A stretch of DNA of 64,000 bases, taken from Aplectana chamaeleonis. Lineage: Eukaryota; Nematoda; Chromadorea; Rhabditida; Cosmocercidae. A model generated the notes under the pieces. That model searched no databases, was not told where the DNA came from, and saw only the letters and a list, made by a program, of their open reading frames with translations. The translations under genes and the position numbers were made by a program. Shown here piece by piece: positions 9,571-19,100 of the stretch; the first letter of the stretch is position 1; each line of letters begins with the position of its first letter. The stretch spans positions 929,791 through 993,790 of the forward strand of contig JAPDOI010000271.1 of assembly GCA_029168955.1 (NCBI GenBank). The letters run 5' to 3'.

Positions 9571-9673
9571 CCACCGATATGTTACATGTAACTTAAATGA
9601 CCTGAGATATGTCGCAAGTAACTTACATCGGCTCAGATATGTTACAAGTAACTTGTATTCATTCTTCTGAGTA

Positions 9674-10304
9674 TGGCCGCAACAGTCGAAACACAAAAAA
9701 TAACGAACTAGGGGAGTTCAAAGAAAAGCACCCGGTCTGGCCAGCTACGGCCGAGGCGGTCAAAATATGTAGAGTACCCTTGTTAAATCTAATCTAGTGA
9801 ATGGACGAAACTGCGAAGGTAGATGGTCGCGCGCTATCCAAACTGCGTTGGTCGGTGGTGTCTCGCGTCGTTTTTTTTTAATGGACTATACTTGATGAGG
9901 AGACGTGGGTAGCAAGCAGCGATTAGCAGCAGGGAGCTGCGGTTTGCCTAGCGGTCATCGCAGTGTCCGAAATTGTTCGGAAAAACAAGATGAGATTGAT
10001 ATATTGCAAAAATATTATTCTACTATAGGCCACTGGCATGCTTCGTTGTCGCTGCAGAAACAGGCGTCGCCTACTATGTACACTCATCTTGTCGGGATCA
10101 AGAATGACGGAGATTGTCGCGGGAACATTCTGCTTGCGCCCGTCTTGGTGTAGGGACTAGCAGAATTTGCCGCGGCTAGCGCAACAATCGTTCCCGCCTA
10201 GCACTTGCAGCCGAAACATGATAGATCTGCTACGCTCGACGTTGTCCTGCGTGTGTCGCGGCTGATCTACACATTTTCGTAATCTCCGCGCTGTTTAGCG
10301 TTAA
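9674..10304. other. Unassigned sequence
   Basis: An 82-codon open frame at 9905-10153 has no recognisable domain, signal peptide or codon pattern, and I do not call it a gene. No repeat partner was found in the window. Nothing else was seen. Confidence 0.3.
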
Positions 10305-10751
10305 GGGGCCTTCAGAGTTGAAGTCGCGGCGTCGCTCGCAGCGACAAACAGGGTTGGGTGATGCCATATCTATCGATTCCGGTGACGAGTGCGACCGACG
10401 CGGCGTGAAGGTCGACGAGGGGGACCGCAGAGTACTCTGACGCTGACAAGACGGGTGATGGTCGTAACCTGTTTCAGCAGCAAGAGAGGTGGGAAAACGG
10501 GGGATGAACGGCGCGCGCGACTGGACGGACGGTGGAGGAACAACGCGCGTAAATGGACGGAACACGAAGTTACCCCGCCTCTCTTGCGGCTCCAAAACGT
10601 CACGACCATCACCCTGCGAAGACCCTGCGTCACTGCCAGCGTGCGGCAGCCGACGCGGCGACGATAATGTTTGGAAACATTTTTGTCGCCGCGTCAAGGC
10701 TGACTCTCGGCTCTGCGACTAGTCGCCGGTCCTTGCAACTCTTCTGACCTC
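10305..10751. mobile_element. GC-rich MITE, copy 1, split by a nested element
   Basis: The ends are inverted (GGGGCC-TCAGAGTTG against GAGGTC-GAAGAGTTGCA) and several inner blocks are shared with the copy at 12049-12320: GAGTTGAAGTCGC, CTCGCAGCGAC, CGACGCGGCGTGA, TGCCAGCG and GATAATGTT(T/C)GGAAAC. Both copies therefore belong to one family. Copy 1 is longer because a 162-bp element sits inside it (10453-10614). No clear target duplication was seen. Confidence 0.65.
10453..10614. mobile_element. Nested 162-bp MITE with 9-bp target duplication
   Basis: The left end GGGTGATGGTCGTAAC and the reverse complement of the right end GGGTGATGGTCGTGAC match; a second shared block, CAAGAGAGG, lies further in. 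The flanking 9-mers TGACAAGAC (10444-10452) and TGCGAAGAC (10615-10623) agree at 7 of 9 positions. The sister MITE at 12049-12320 has a single TGAGATAAC at the same place, which serves as the empty site. Confidence 0.75.
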
Positions 10752-10759
10752 TTTAGCTG

Positions 10760-10830
10760 GATGTCTGTCGACTGCGTTGTCGCGTCATCGTGCATTATAC
10801 TGCGACACCACAACACAGTCGACAGACATC
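10760..10830. repeat. Short palindrome with 21-bp arms
   Basis: Bases 10760-10780 are repeated in reverse complement at 10810-10830 with one mismatch; the core is ATGTCTGTCGACTG. The loop is 29 bp. It starts 9 bp after the right end of the GC-rich MITE copy 1. Confidence 0.8.
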
Positions 10831-11440
10831 TGTCCTCGGAGGCAATGACTTGTTTGCTTAAGAGGTTTTCGATGAAGCAATATCCTGTTTGGTGTTCTAA
10901 TCGACTGTTCGCGTAGATTAGCGGCCACCGAAAATTCAGAATTTTTTATTCCTCTCGTTTCATTCATAGATTTTTTCACGATTGTTTTTTTCATTTCATA
11001 TTTAATTTTTTTGTGATTCTATTCCTAATGGAATGCATTATTTATTGTTCGAATGATGTTCGCGTTGACTGTTATCGAAGAAGACATTTTGTTCTGGTAA
11101 AAAAGCGAAAATGGATAAATTGCTTCGAATAAAAAAAACAGGGGCTGCTTCACTTTTTGGAATTCAGTGGTAAAAAATCTTGCTCATGACTTCCGCCACT
11201 TTGAATGTTGGAGAAGAATCCGAGGTTTGTTGGACGATTTCGAAAGGTTGCTGTCGGTCACGTCGACACGTATATTTGAATAGGTGTTCCAGATTTATCT
11301 GCCTCCTTGCCCAGAATGGTCCTTTTTGGGGTGCTAATTCAACATCGATTTGCGAAAATTTTCTGATGAATCATGAATTTTCATGGTGTACAACAGAAGT
11401 CCTTGTAAGCTTGTAAGTCCCGATTTAGTTGTTCACGTAA
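10831..11440. other. AT-rich unassigned sequence
   Basis: Poly-A/T-rich stretches and short open frames occur on both strands. I recognise no protein family, RNA or repeat partner here. Confidence 0.35.
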
Positions 11441-11663
11441 AATCTGTCCGAATGAGACTGTCCCCCCACGCGGTTGGCGGGCGTGTCGACCGGCCGTCCC
11501 AAAGGCCTTTTTCGGGCGAGCCCTCCCACGACTGAGAGACGACTGACTGTAATATTGTTCACTATTGGTCTGCTATTCCTGCTAATCGATTCACAAAACT
11601 TCGCGACGGCCGACCGACGCGCCTGCTGACCGAGTGGGCGGACAATCTCATTGGAACAGACTG
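11441..11663. mobile_element. Palindromic MITE-like element, about 223 bp
   Basis: Bases from about 11450 (AATGAGACTGTCC...CGGCCGTC, to 11500) recur in reverse complement from about 11652 back to 11600 (AATGAGATTGTCC...CGGCCGTC) at roughly 80% identity over 51 bp. The outer bases ATCTGTCC and GTCTGTTC also agree. The centre is about 100 bp of AT-richer DNA. No target duplication was identified, so the ends are approximate. Confidence 0.6.
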
Positions 11664-12048
11664 GACTGTTGTTTTCACTATTACAATTTACTAAGTGCAT
11701 AGCTCGCAGCGTTAAACATAAAACGCATTTTAAATTGATTCATTTTTCCTTCTAGTGCTAATCTTCGCAAAAACTAGAAACCAGAAATTATGTTTTTCAC
11801 ACAAAAATTGAAAAGAAAAAAGGAAAGGTTGTCATGCATGTTGTTCAAGATTTTTCCCACACTAGTTTTATTATTAAGAGGTTCTCACAACAAAGTCAAT
11901 AATAGTGACCCAAGTGAGCCTGAGTTATCGCATTTTAGGCGCACACAGACATACATATAAATGCGCGAAATCCCTTCAGCGACGACGGCTCTGTAGCCGT
12001 GACCGTCGCCAGCGACCGGCTGACGCTGAAGTATGCCAATGGCCATGA
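11664..12048. other. Unassigned sequence, AT-rich then GC-rich
   Basis: Bases to about 11940 are AT-rich with no feature. Bases 11990-12030 contain GCCAGCGACCGGCTGACGCT, which resembles inner parts of the following MITE and may be a fragment of another copy. Confidence 0.3.
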
Positions 12049-12320
12049 GGGGCCCGCAGAGTTGAAGTCGCTGCATTGCTCGCAGCGACGAACAGCCCTG
12101 GGTGATGCAATATCGATTACATTCGGCGACGAGGGCGATCGACGCGGCGTGAGAGGCGACGAGGGAACACCGCACAAGGGTTGGACGCTGAGATAACCCT
12201 GCGGCACTGCCAGCGAGCGGCAATCGACTCGGGCACGATAATGTTCGGAAACCTTTTTGTCGCCGCGCCAAAGGTGACGCTCGGCGACCACTCGCCGGTC
12301 GCTGCAACTCTGCAGACCCC
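12049..12320. mobile_element. GC-rich MITE, copy 2 (unsplit)
   Basis: The left end GGGGCCCGCAGAGTTGAAG and the reverse complement of the right end GGGGTCTGCAGAGTTGCAG form the terminal inverted repeat. It shares its internal blocks with copy 1 at 10305-10751 but lacks the nested 162-bp element. The two copies have diverged by many substitutions, so they are not very recent. Confidence 0.7.
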
Positions 12321-13490
12321 TATAAGCTGGGATCATACTGCAGTCGTGGAGGTGTGAGAGAAAAAGCGGTACTCTTTCGGAAAAGACGATCCACTGAAGA
12401 ATGCAATGACATCAGCATTTGCTAAGGCTTGACCGACCGCTCTGATCATCACATCAAACAGCTCACTGGGTTTGAAGGAGTATTCATCATTCGACGGCTC
12501 TAATGACATGAAGATTTATCATGAAAATTCTCTAGTGAGTCGTATATTACGAACGAGTACCGAAAAAACAGAATAGATCAATCGTGGCGATACTGCGCTT
12601 CTGAAGGAATCGATAGTTTTGACGAGCAAAGCAGCATCCCGTTGAGTAAAATGGTGTCCTTCACCGAGATTGGTTGGAAACAACCTTAGTTTTCAACCAC
12701 ATTTCGGAAGCATTGAGCAAATATGAATATCGCTGCGATGAAATCGGCGCCGCTCTCCATTGAGAAATGTTGCGAAAAAATCGTGGCGATATGCGTCTCT
12801 GCTAAAATTTGCGGCAGGACGGATGAAAACGGATTGCCATTGTGCTTATGAAGACAATCGACTCTCTCCATGGGCGAAATATCTCCGCGATTGATCGACA
12901 CCGCCTTTTCTCACGCGTCGCCGCGAAGGAAGAATGATACCTGCCATAGCGTAGTCCACCAAAAATCGCACAAGAAGAAGTGGTTGGTTGGAGAACACCG
13001 TTCATGAAGCTCACTGTAACATGCTCGCGATCGGTTGCGCGGGAGCGATTTTGCTGCTATGGTTTTGATGCGTATTGATCCCCAACCGACCGCTTACCCT
13101 TCGCTTCTATATGTGCATCATCTTATGGAGTACAACTTACATATTTATATGTATGTGTATAACTAGGCCTGCGTGCTTTATCGAACCAATTTTAAACAAA
13201 AAATCCCTCACCAAGGCGGTGGTCAAAGTGTTGAAGACGATAGCATCTTCTTCGAAACGCATGCTGATGTGGAGCACTGCCTGCCCTGGATCAATCTGAG
13301 CAGCTCCGTGAAGGAGATTGACCACCACCCTGAAAATCACTGCAAATGATTACCTTGGCCTGAATGTATTGCGGATCGCTTTGTACCGAAACTGGTTTTC
13401 ACAGCCATGGACATCCCCTAAGCCAACGGTATAGATTTTCGAAGTGATATTTCCATATTTCTGCAGATGGCGAAAAATCGAACGAGATGG
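12321..13490. other. Unassigned sequence
   Basis: About 1.2 kb without a supported gene. Open frames of 60-75 codons occur on both strands with no recognisable motif. The phrase AATCGTGGCGATA occurs twice (near 12579 and 12779). No RNA gene was seen. Confidence 0.3.
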
Positions 13491-13556
13491 AAGATGGCAG
13501 CTCCACCAAGCAACCACAACGATCGCGTTGTGGTTACTTGGTGGAGCTGCCATCTT
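13491..13556. repeat. Near-perfect palindrome, 31-bp arms, 4-bp centre
   Basis: Bases 13491-13521 are repeated in reverse complement at 13526-13556 with a single mismatch, around the centre ATCG. The arm begins AAGATGGCAGCTCCACCAAG. It could be extruded as a cruciform or transcribed as a hairpin. It may be the end-to-end remnant of a foldback element; no target duplication was found. Confidence 0.9.
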
Positions 13557-13820
13557 TACAAACAATCAGAGACGTGCGTCCCCGCTGAGACGACCGCCGG
13601 TTGACAAAGGGCAATCAAGTAAGTTTTAACTCAGACAACAGCAAGGCCAGAGCGCGAACGGCTCCGCTCCTCCCGCCCACTGCAATCGAAGCCCAGAGTA
13701 GTTGATATTCCAACCTGCGGTGCGTTCTGATTGTGATTGTAATGTGCGGTGCTTTCAGCTTGTTTTGCGGGCCACATGCCACGTCCATGTGCTCCGTACC
13801 AGTTGAGGCAGGACGACTAT

Positions 13821-14600
13821 GTTGTTCCATCCGTTCCTCCTTCCCTGACCCGACATGCCATCATGTTGGGGGAAAATGATACTGCACCCGGTCCCGACAG
13901 GATTGAACCCGAACATCTGAAGAACCTCCCCGGCTCTAATTCTTACAGACGAGACGTAATTGGTAATTATCGCCCATTCTGCCTGCTGTAACTTGTCGAC
14001 TAGACGTTCACTCGTGTCATTCTCAACAGGATTGGCAGAACGCTAGACGAAGGACAGCCATACGAGCAAGCAGGGTTCCGCAAAGGATTCAGCACGATTG
14101 ATCAAATCCACGCAGTTACAGAGCACATTGAAGTGTGGCGAGAGTACAAGACTCCGCTTTGACTCACGTTCATCGACATGATGAAGGCTTTCGACTCCGT
14201 TGAAACAGAAGCGGTTCTTGCAGCACTGGGAAATCAGGGGTTTTCTAGCCAGTACCTGAAGATTTTTCATGAGCTGTACCGCAACTTCACAACGTCTATT
14301 TCACCATTTTACCGAAAGATCATTGTCGATGTGAAGAGAGGGGTTCGCCAGGGTGACACCATTCCACCGAAACCCTTCAGTGTCTCTCTTGGGAACGTTA
14401 TCGCGAGTTTGAATGGCAAGATTCGGAAGTAAACGTCGACGGTCGGCAACTAAACCATGTTCGCTTCGCTGATGACATTGTTCTTATAACACCATTGATC
14501 AGGCAAGCCAAACAAATGCTGGCCGATTTCGACAACGCCTGTGAAAAAAGTCGGTCTCCAACTGTCGGGAAGTTCGTACGACTCCATCTTCTAAAGAACT
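13821..14600 (+). pseudogene. RTE-type LINE reverse transcriptase remnant
   Basis: One forward frame from about 13821 to 14432 reads through RT landmarks: TAPGPDRIEPEHLKNLP, IGNYRPFCLL, QAGFRKGFSTIDQI, LTFIDMMKAFDSVETEA, and VKRGVRQGDTIPPKPFS. Stops interrupt it at 13989, 14001 and 14160. After 14432 the protein continues in another frame with VDGRQLNHVRFADDIVLITP; the catalytic FADD is at 14465-14476. A further shift follows near 14540, then homology fades. About 45 residues appear missing between LKNLP and IGNYRP. The apurinic endonuclease domain expected upstream was not seen. Known family role: target-primed reverse transcription of the LINE RNA. The wording closely resembles RTE elements of strongylid nematodes. 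The copy is dead. Confidence 0.85.
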
Positions 14601-14892
14601 GTGTCAGCCTCACGGCGCTGGATTCCACCCCGCAGGCCAAGCGGAATGACTCGCTCGCGTGAGTATCTCCATCACTCGTGCCCGAAATTGTCCCGGCTTG
14701 CGCCGGTCGACATCGTCAGTCGTCTGCCTGCCCTGTCTTCACGCATTCCGCTTGAATCGACCTTGAGGTAGCCCCGTTTGCCCTCTGCCTGGCCTCTGCG
14801 GGGTCGAGCATAGGTTCGGCTTCGCATGCTTACCACGGGGGTTGGAGCCGGAATCCGCAGGTTGGGCTAGGTCCGTCGCGCGACTGCATTTT
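14601..14892. other. Unassigned sequence between LINE remnant and terminal repeat
   Basis: GC-rich with no open frame of note. It may include more decayed LINE tail, but no motif is readable after about 14600. Confidence 0.3.
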
Positions 14893-16184
14893 AGGGGGGG
14901 GGCTGTTTTGCACAGGTTGTCGACAAGCGCGCGCGCAGTGGCCGCCATAAAATTATTGACAGCTGACCTCCAAGTATACTGTAGGTTGGCGAAACTCATC
15001 AGATCGCGCGTTTTTGAGGCGGAAAAGCTGGAATTCTGTCATGTCAGCGTGAAAGTCCTGATTGTAGACCATCTTAACACTAATCAGGCACTGATAGCTT
15101 ATCACATCAACTGATAAGGGGGAAACTGCACGATTTCGAGCATTTTGAGCCGGAGAACCGGGCATCAAATTATGTTAACACGAAAATTGTCAAATGAATC
15201 GTTTTCAACACATTTAAAGAACTGATACCTTATCAAATCGCACTGATAAGGTCATAATTCTGCGATTTTCATGTTTTCACCTCAGAGGAGCGGGAAATTG
15301 CTCCTGATGTGCTGGGCACAGCTAAACTAATCTTGTTCAATACAATTTAGGTACTGATACCTTATCAAATCGGACTGATAAGGTCATAACTCCAACTATT
15401 TCCAGCTTTTCATATCTGGGGAGCTAAAAATTGCTCCTGATTGCGTGGCAGCCGCAAAATAGACTTCGTTCAACACGGAAAAGAATTTGATAGCTTATCA
15501 GAATTAACTGATAAGAGAAAAACTACACGATTTCAAGCATTTTGAGTCGGAGAACTGGGGCTCAACTTATTTTAACACGGATGTTGCCCAATCGATCCTT
15601 TTTTACACAAATAAGGAACTGATACCTTATCAAACCGCACTGATAAGGTAATAATTCTGAGATTTTCAGGCTTCGAGCCCGTAACAGCTGGAGTTTGCTC
15701 ATGATATACTGGGCATAACAAGACTAATCTTATACAACATAATTCAGATACTGATACCTTATCAAATCATACTGTTAAGGTCATAACCCTAAGACTGTCA
15801 GGTTTTCACACCAGTGGAGGTAGATTGCTCCTGATAACCTGGAAGCCGCAAAATAGACTCCGTTCAACACACAAAAGAAACTGATAGCTTATCAGATTAG
15901 GCTGATAAGGTGAAAACTCCACGATTTCAAGGTATTTTAGCCGGAGAACCTAGGTTCAATTTGTGTCACCACGGACATTGCGAAATTGATTCTTCAAAAC
16001 ACCCGTAGGCACTACCTTATCATATTCGGCTGATGTGATAATGACTACTCGATTTTCAGTTTTTCGGTACGAAAATGATCGTTCTCTTCCTGTTATCACG
16101 AGAAATGCGAAAATATTCCTTTCTTAGAATTCCGCTCCTTATTTCTAACACTTCAGGCCAGAGAAGCTTTGACTCTTCTATGTA
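14893..16184 (+). repeat. Terminal repeat copy C, abutting the satellite
   Basis: This copy is nearly identical and nearly gap-free to the reverse complement of copy B (5000-6290). Its outer end is a G run followed by CTGTTTTGCACAGG; its inner end, TGACTCTTCTATGTA, stops at 16184. Copy B continues there into transposon interior, but here the 42-bp satellite begins at the next base. About eight inverted motifs (ACCTTATCA...TGATAAGGT or AGCTTATCA...TGATAAG) occur at roughly 130-bp spacing, near 15098, 15227, 15358, 15489, 15633, 15757, 15885 and 16013. No matching opposite arm is present in this window. Confidence 0.88.
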
Positions 16185-19100
16185 GTGGGAATTCAGTAGG
16201 GCATCAGAGGACGCGATCAGAGGGTGAAGTGGGAGTTTAATAGGGCTTCAGAAGACGTGATCAGAGGGTCCCGTGGGAATTTCGTATTGCTTCAAAAGAC
16301 GTGGTCAGGGTGACGTGGGTATTCAGTAGGGCTTCAGAAGACGTGAACAGTTTGACGTGGGAATTCAGTAGGGCTTCAGAGGACGCGATCAGAGGGTGAC
16401 GTGGGAGTTTAATAGGGCTTAAGAAGAGTCGATCAGAGGGTCTCGGGGAATTTCGTAGGGATTCAGAAGACGTGGTCAGGGTGACATGCGCATTCAGTAG
16501 GGCTTCAGAATACGTGATCAGGGTGACGTGGGCATTCAGTAGAGCTTCAAAAGACGTGATCAGAGGGTCCCGTGGGAATTTCGTAGGGCTTCAGAAGACG
16601 TGGTCAGGGTGACGTGGGCATTCAGTAGGGCTTCAGAAGACGTGAACAGTGTGACGTGGGAATTCAGTAGGGCTTCAGAGGACGCGATCAGAGGGTGACG
16701 TGGGAGTTTAATAGGGCTTCAGAAGACGTGAGCAGAGGGTCCCGTGGGAATTTCGTATTGCTTCAAAAGACGTGGTCAGGGTGACGTGGGCATTCTGTAG
16801 GGCTTCAAAAGACGTGAACAGTGTGACGTGGGAATTCAGTAGGGCTTCAGAGGACGCGATCAGGGTGACGTGGGTATTCAGTAGGGCTTCAGAAGACGTG
16901 AACAGTTTGACGTGGGAATTCAGTAGGGCTTCAGAGGACGCGATCAGAGGGTGACGTGGGAGTTTAATAGGGCTTCAGAAGAGTCGATCAGAGGGTCCCG
17001 GGGGAATTTCGTAGGGATTCAGAAGACGTGGTCAGGGTGACATGGGCATTCAGTAGGGCTTCAGAAGACGTCAACAGTGTGACGTGGGAATTCAGTAGGG
17101 CATCAGAGGACGCGATCAGAGGGTGAAGTGGGAGTTTAATAGGGCTTCAGAAGACGTGATCAGAGGGTCCCGTGGGAATTCCGTAGGGCTTCAGAAGACG
17201 TGATCAGGGTGACGTGGGTATTCAGTAGGGCTTCAGAAGACGTGAATAGTGGGACGTGGGGATTCAGTAGGGCTTCAGAAGACGTGATCAGGGTGACGTG
17301 GGTATTCAGTAGGGCTTCAGAAGACGTGAACAGTTTGACGTGGGAATTCAGTAGGGCTTCAGAGGACGCGATCAGAGGGTGACGTGGGAGTTTAATAGGG
17401 CTTCAGAAGAGTCGATCAGAGGGTCCCGGGGGAATTTCGTAGGGATTCAGAAGACGTGGTCAGGGTGACATGGGCATTCAGTAGGGCTTCAGAATACGTG
17501 ATCAGGGTGACGTGGGCATTCAGTAGAGCTTCAAAAGACGTGGTCAGGGTGACGTGGGCATTCAGTAGGGCTTCAGAAGACGTGAACAGTTTGACGTGGG
17601 AATTCAGTAGGGCTTCAGAGGACGCGATCAGAGGGTGACGTGGGAGTTTAATAGGGCTTCAGAAGACGTGATCAGAGGGTGACGTGGGAATTTAATAGGG
17701 CTTCAGAAGACGTGATCAGAGGGTCCCGTGGGAATTTCGTAGGGCTTCAGAAGACGTGGTCAGGGTGACGTGGGCATTCAGTAGGGCTTCAGAAGACGTG
17801 AACAGTGTGACGTGGGAATTCAGTAGGGCTTCAGAGGACGCGATCAGAGGGTGACGTGGGAGTTTAATAGGGCTTCAGAAGACGTGAGCAGAGGGTCCCG
17901 TGGGAATTTCGTATTGCTTCAAAAGACGTGGTCAGGGTGACGTGGGCATTCTGTAGGGCTTCAAAAGACGTGAACAGTGTGACGTGGGAATTCAGTAGGG
18001 CTTCAGAGGACGCGATCAGAGGGTGACGTGGGAATTTAATAGGGCTTCAGAAGACGTGATCAGAGGGTCCCGTGGGGATTCAGTAGGGCTTCAGAAGACG
18101 TGATCAGGGTGACGTGGGTATTCAGTAGGGCTTCAGAAGACGTGAACAGTTTGACGTGGGAATTCAGTAGGGCTTCAGAGGACGCGATCAGAGGGTGACG
18201 TGGGAGTTTAATAGGGCTTCAGAAGAGTCGATCAGAGGGTCCCGGGGGAATTTCGTAGGGATTCAGAAGACGTGGTCAGGGTGACATGGGCATTCAGTAG
18301 GGCTTCAGAATACGTGATCAGGGTGACGTGGGCATTCAGTAGAGCTTCAAAAGACGTGATCAGAGGGTCCCGTGGGAATTTCGTAGGGCTTCAGAAGACG
18401 TGGTCAGGGTGACGTGGGCATTCAGTAGGGCTTCAGAAGACGTGAACAGTGTGACGTGGGAATTCAGTAGGGCTTCAGAGGACGCGATCAGAGGGTGACG
18501 TGGGAGTTTAATAGGGCTTCAGAAGACGTGAGCAGAGGGTCCCGTGGGAATTTCGTATTGCTTCAAAAGACGTGGTCAGGGTGACGTGGGCATTCTGTAG
18601 GGCTTCAAAAGACGTGAACAGTGTGACGTGGGAATTCAGTAGGGCTTCAGAGGACGCGATCAGGGTGACGTGGGTATTCAGTAGGGCTTCAGAAGACGTG
18701 AACAGTTTGACGTGGGAATTCAGTAGGGCTTCAGAGGACGCGATCAGAGGGTGACGTGGGAGTTTAATAGGGCTTCAGAAGAGTCGATCAGAGGGTCCCG
18801 GGGGAATTTCGTAGGGATTCAGAAGACGTGGTCAGGGTGACATGGGCATTCAGTAGGGCTTCAGAAGACGTCAACAGTGTGACGTGGGAATTCAGTAGGG
18901 CATCAGAGGACGCGATCAGAGGGTGACGTGGGAATTTAATAGGGCTTCAGAAGACGTGATCAGAGGGTCCCGTGGGAATTCCGTAGGGCTTCAGAGGACG
19001 CGATCAGAGGGTGACGTGGGAGTTTAATAGGGCTTCAGAAGACGTGATCAGAGGGTGACGTGGGAATTTAATAGGGCTTCAGAAGACGTGATCAGAGGGT

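Larger units (their letters stand above)
8991..9671. mobile_element. TA-flanked 681-bp element carrying an SL-RNA-like gene
   Basis: The left end CTCAGAAAAATCAAAACAAG and the reverse complement of the right end CTCAGAAGAATGAATACAAG match and continue through TTACTTGTAA. TA lies at 8989-8990 and 9672-9673. A second CTCAGAA...ACAAGTTACTTGTAAC start at 9453 shows that the right part (9453-9671) is itself an almost complete palindrome, so the element is compound or internally duplicated. Both flanks are rich in TTACATGTAA-type palindromes. The GC-rich centre (about 9160-9360) carries the SL-RNA-like sequence on the minus strand. Confidence 0.65.

Noticed and set aside
10230..10697. 155-codon minus-strand open frame as a gene
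   Set aside because: It spans two nested MITEs and their inverted repeats; GC-rich palindromic DNA gives chance open frames on both strands here.
11885..12336. Two overlapping minus-strand open frames of more than 130 codons
   Set aside because: They lie over MITE copy 2 and its flank, overlap in different frames and show no domain.
14690..14892. tRNA or tRNA-derived SINE
   Set aside because: GGTTCGG and GGTTGGAGCC phrases look B-box-like, but no A box at proper spacing and no cloverleaf could be drawn.
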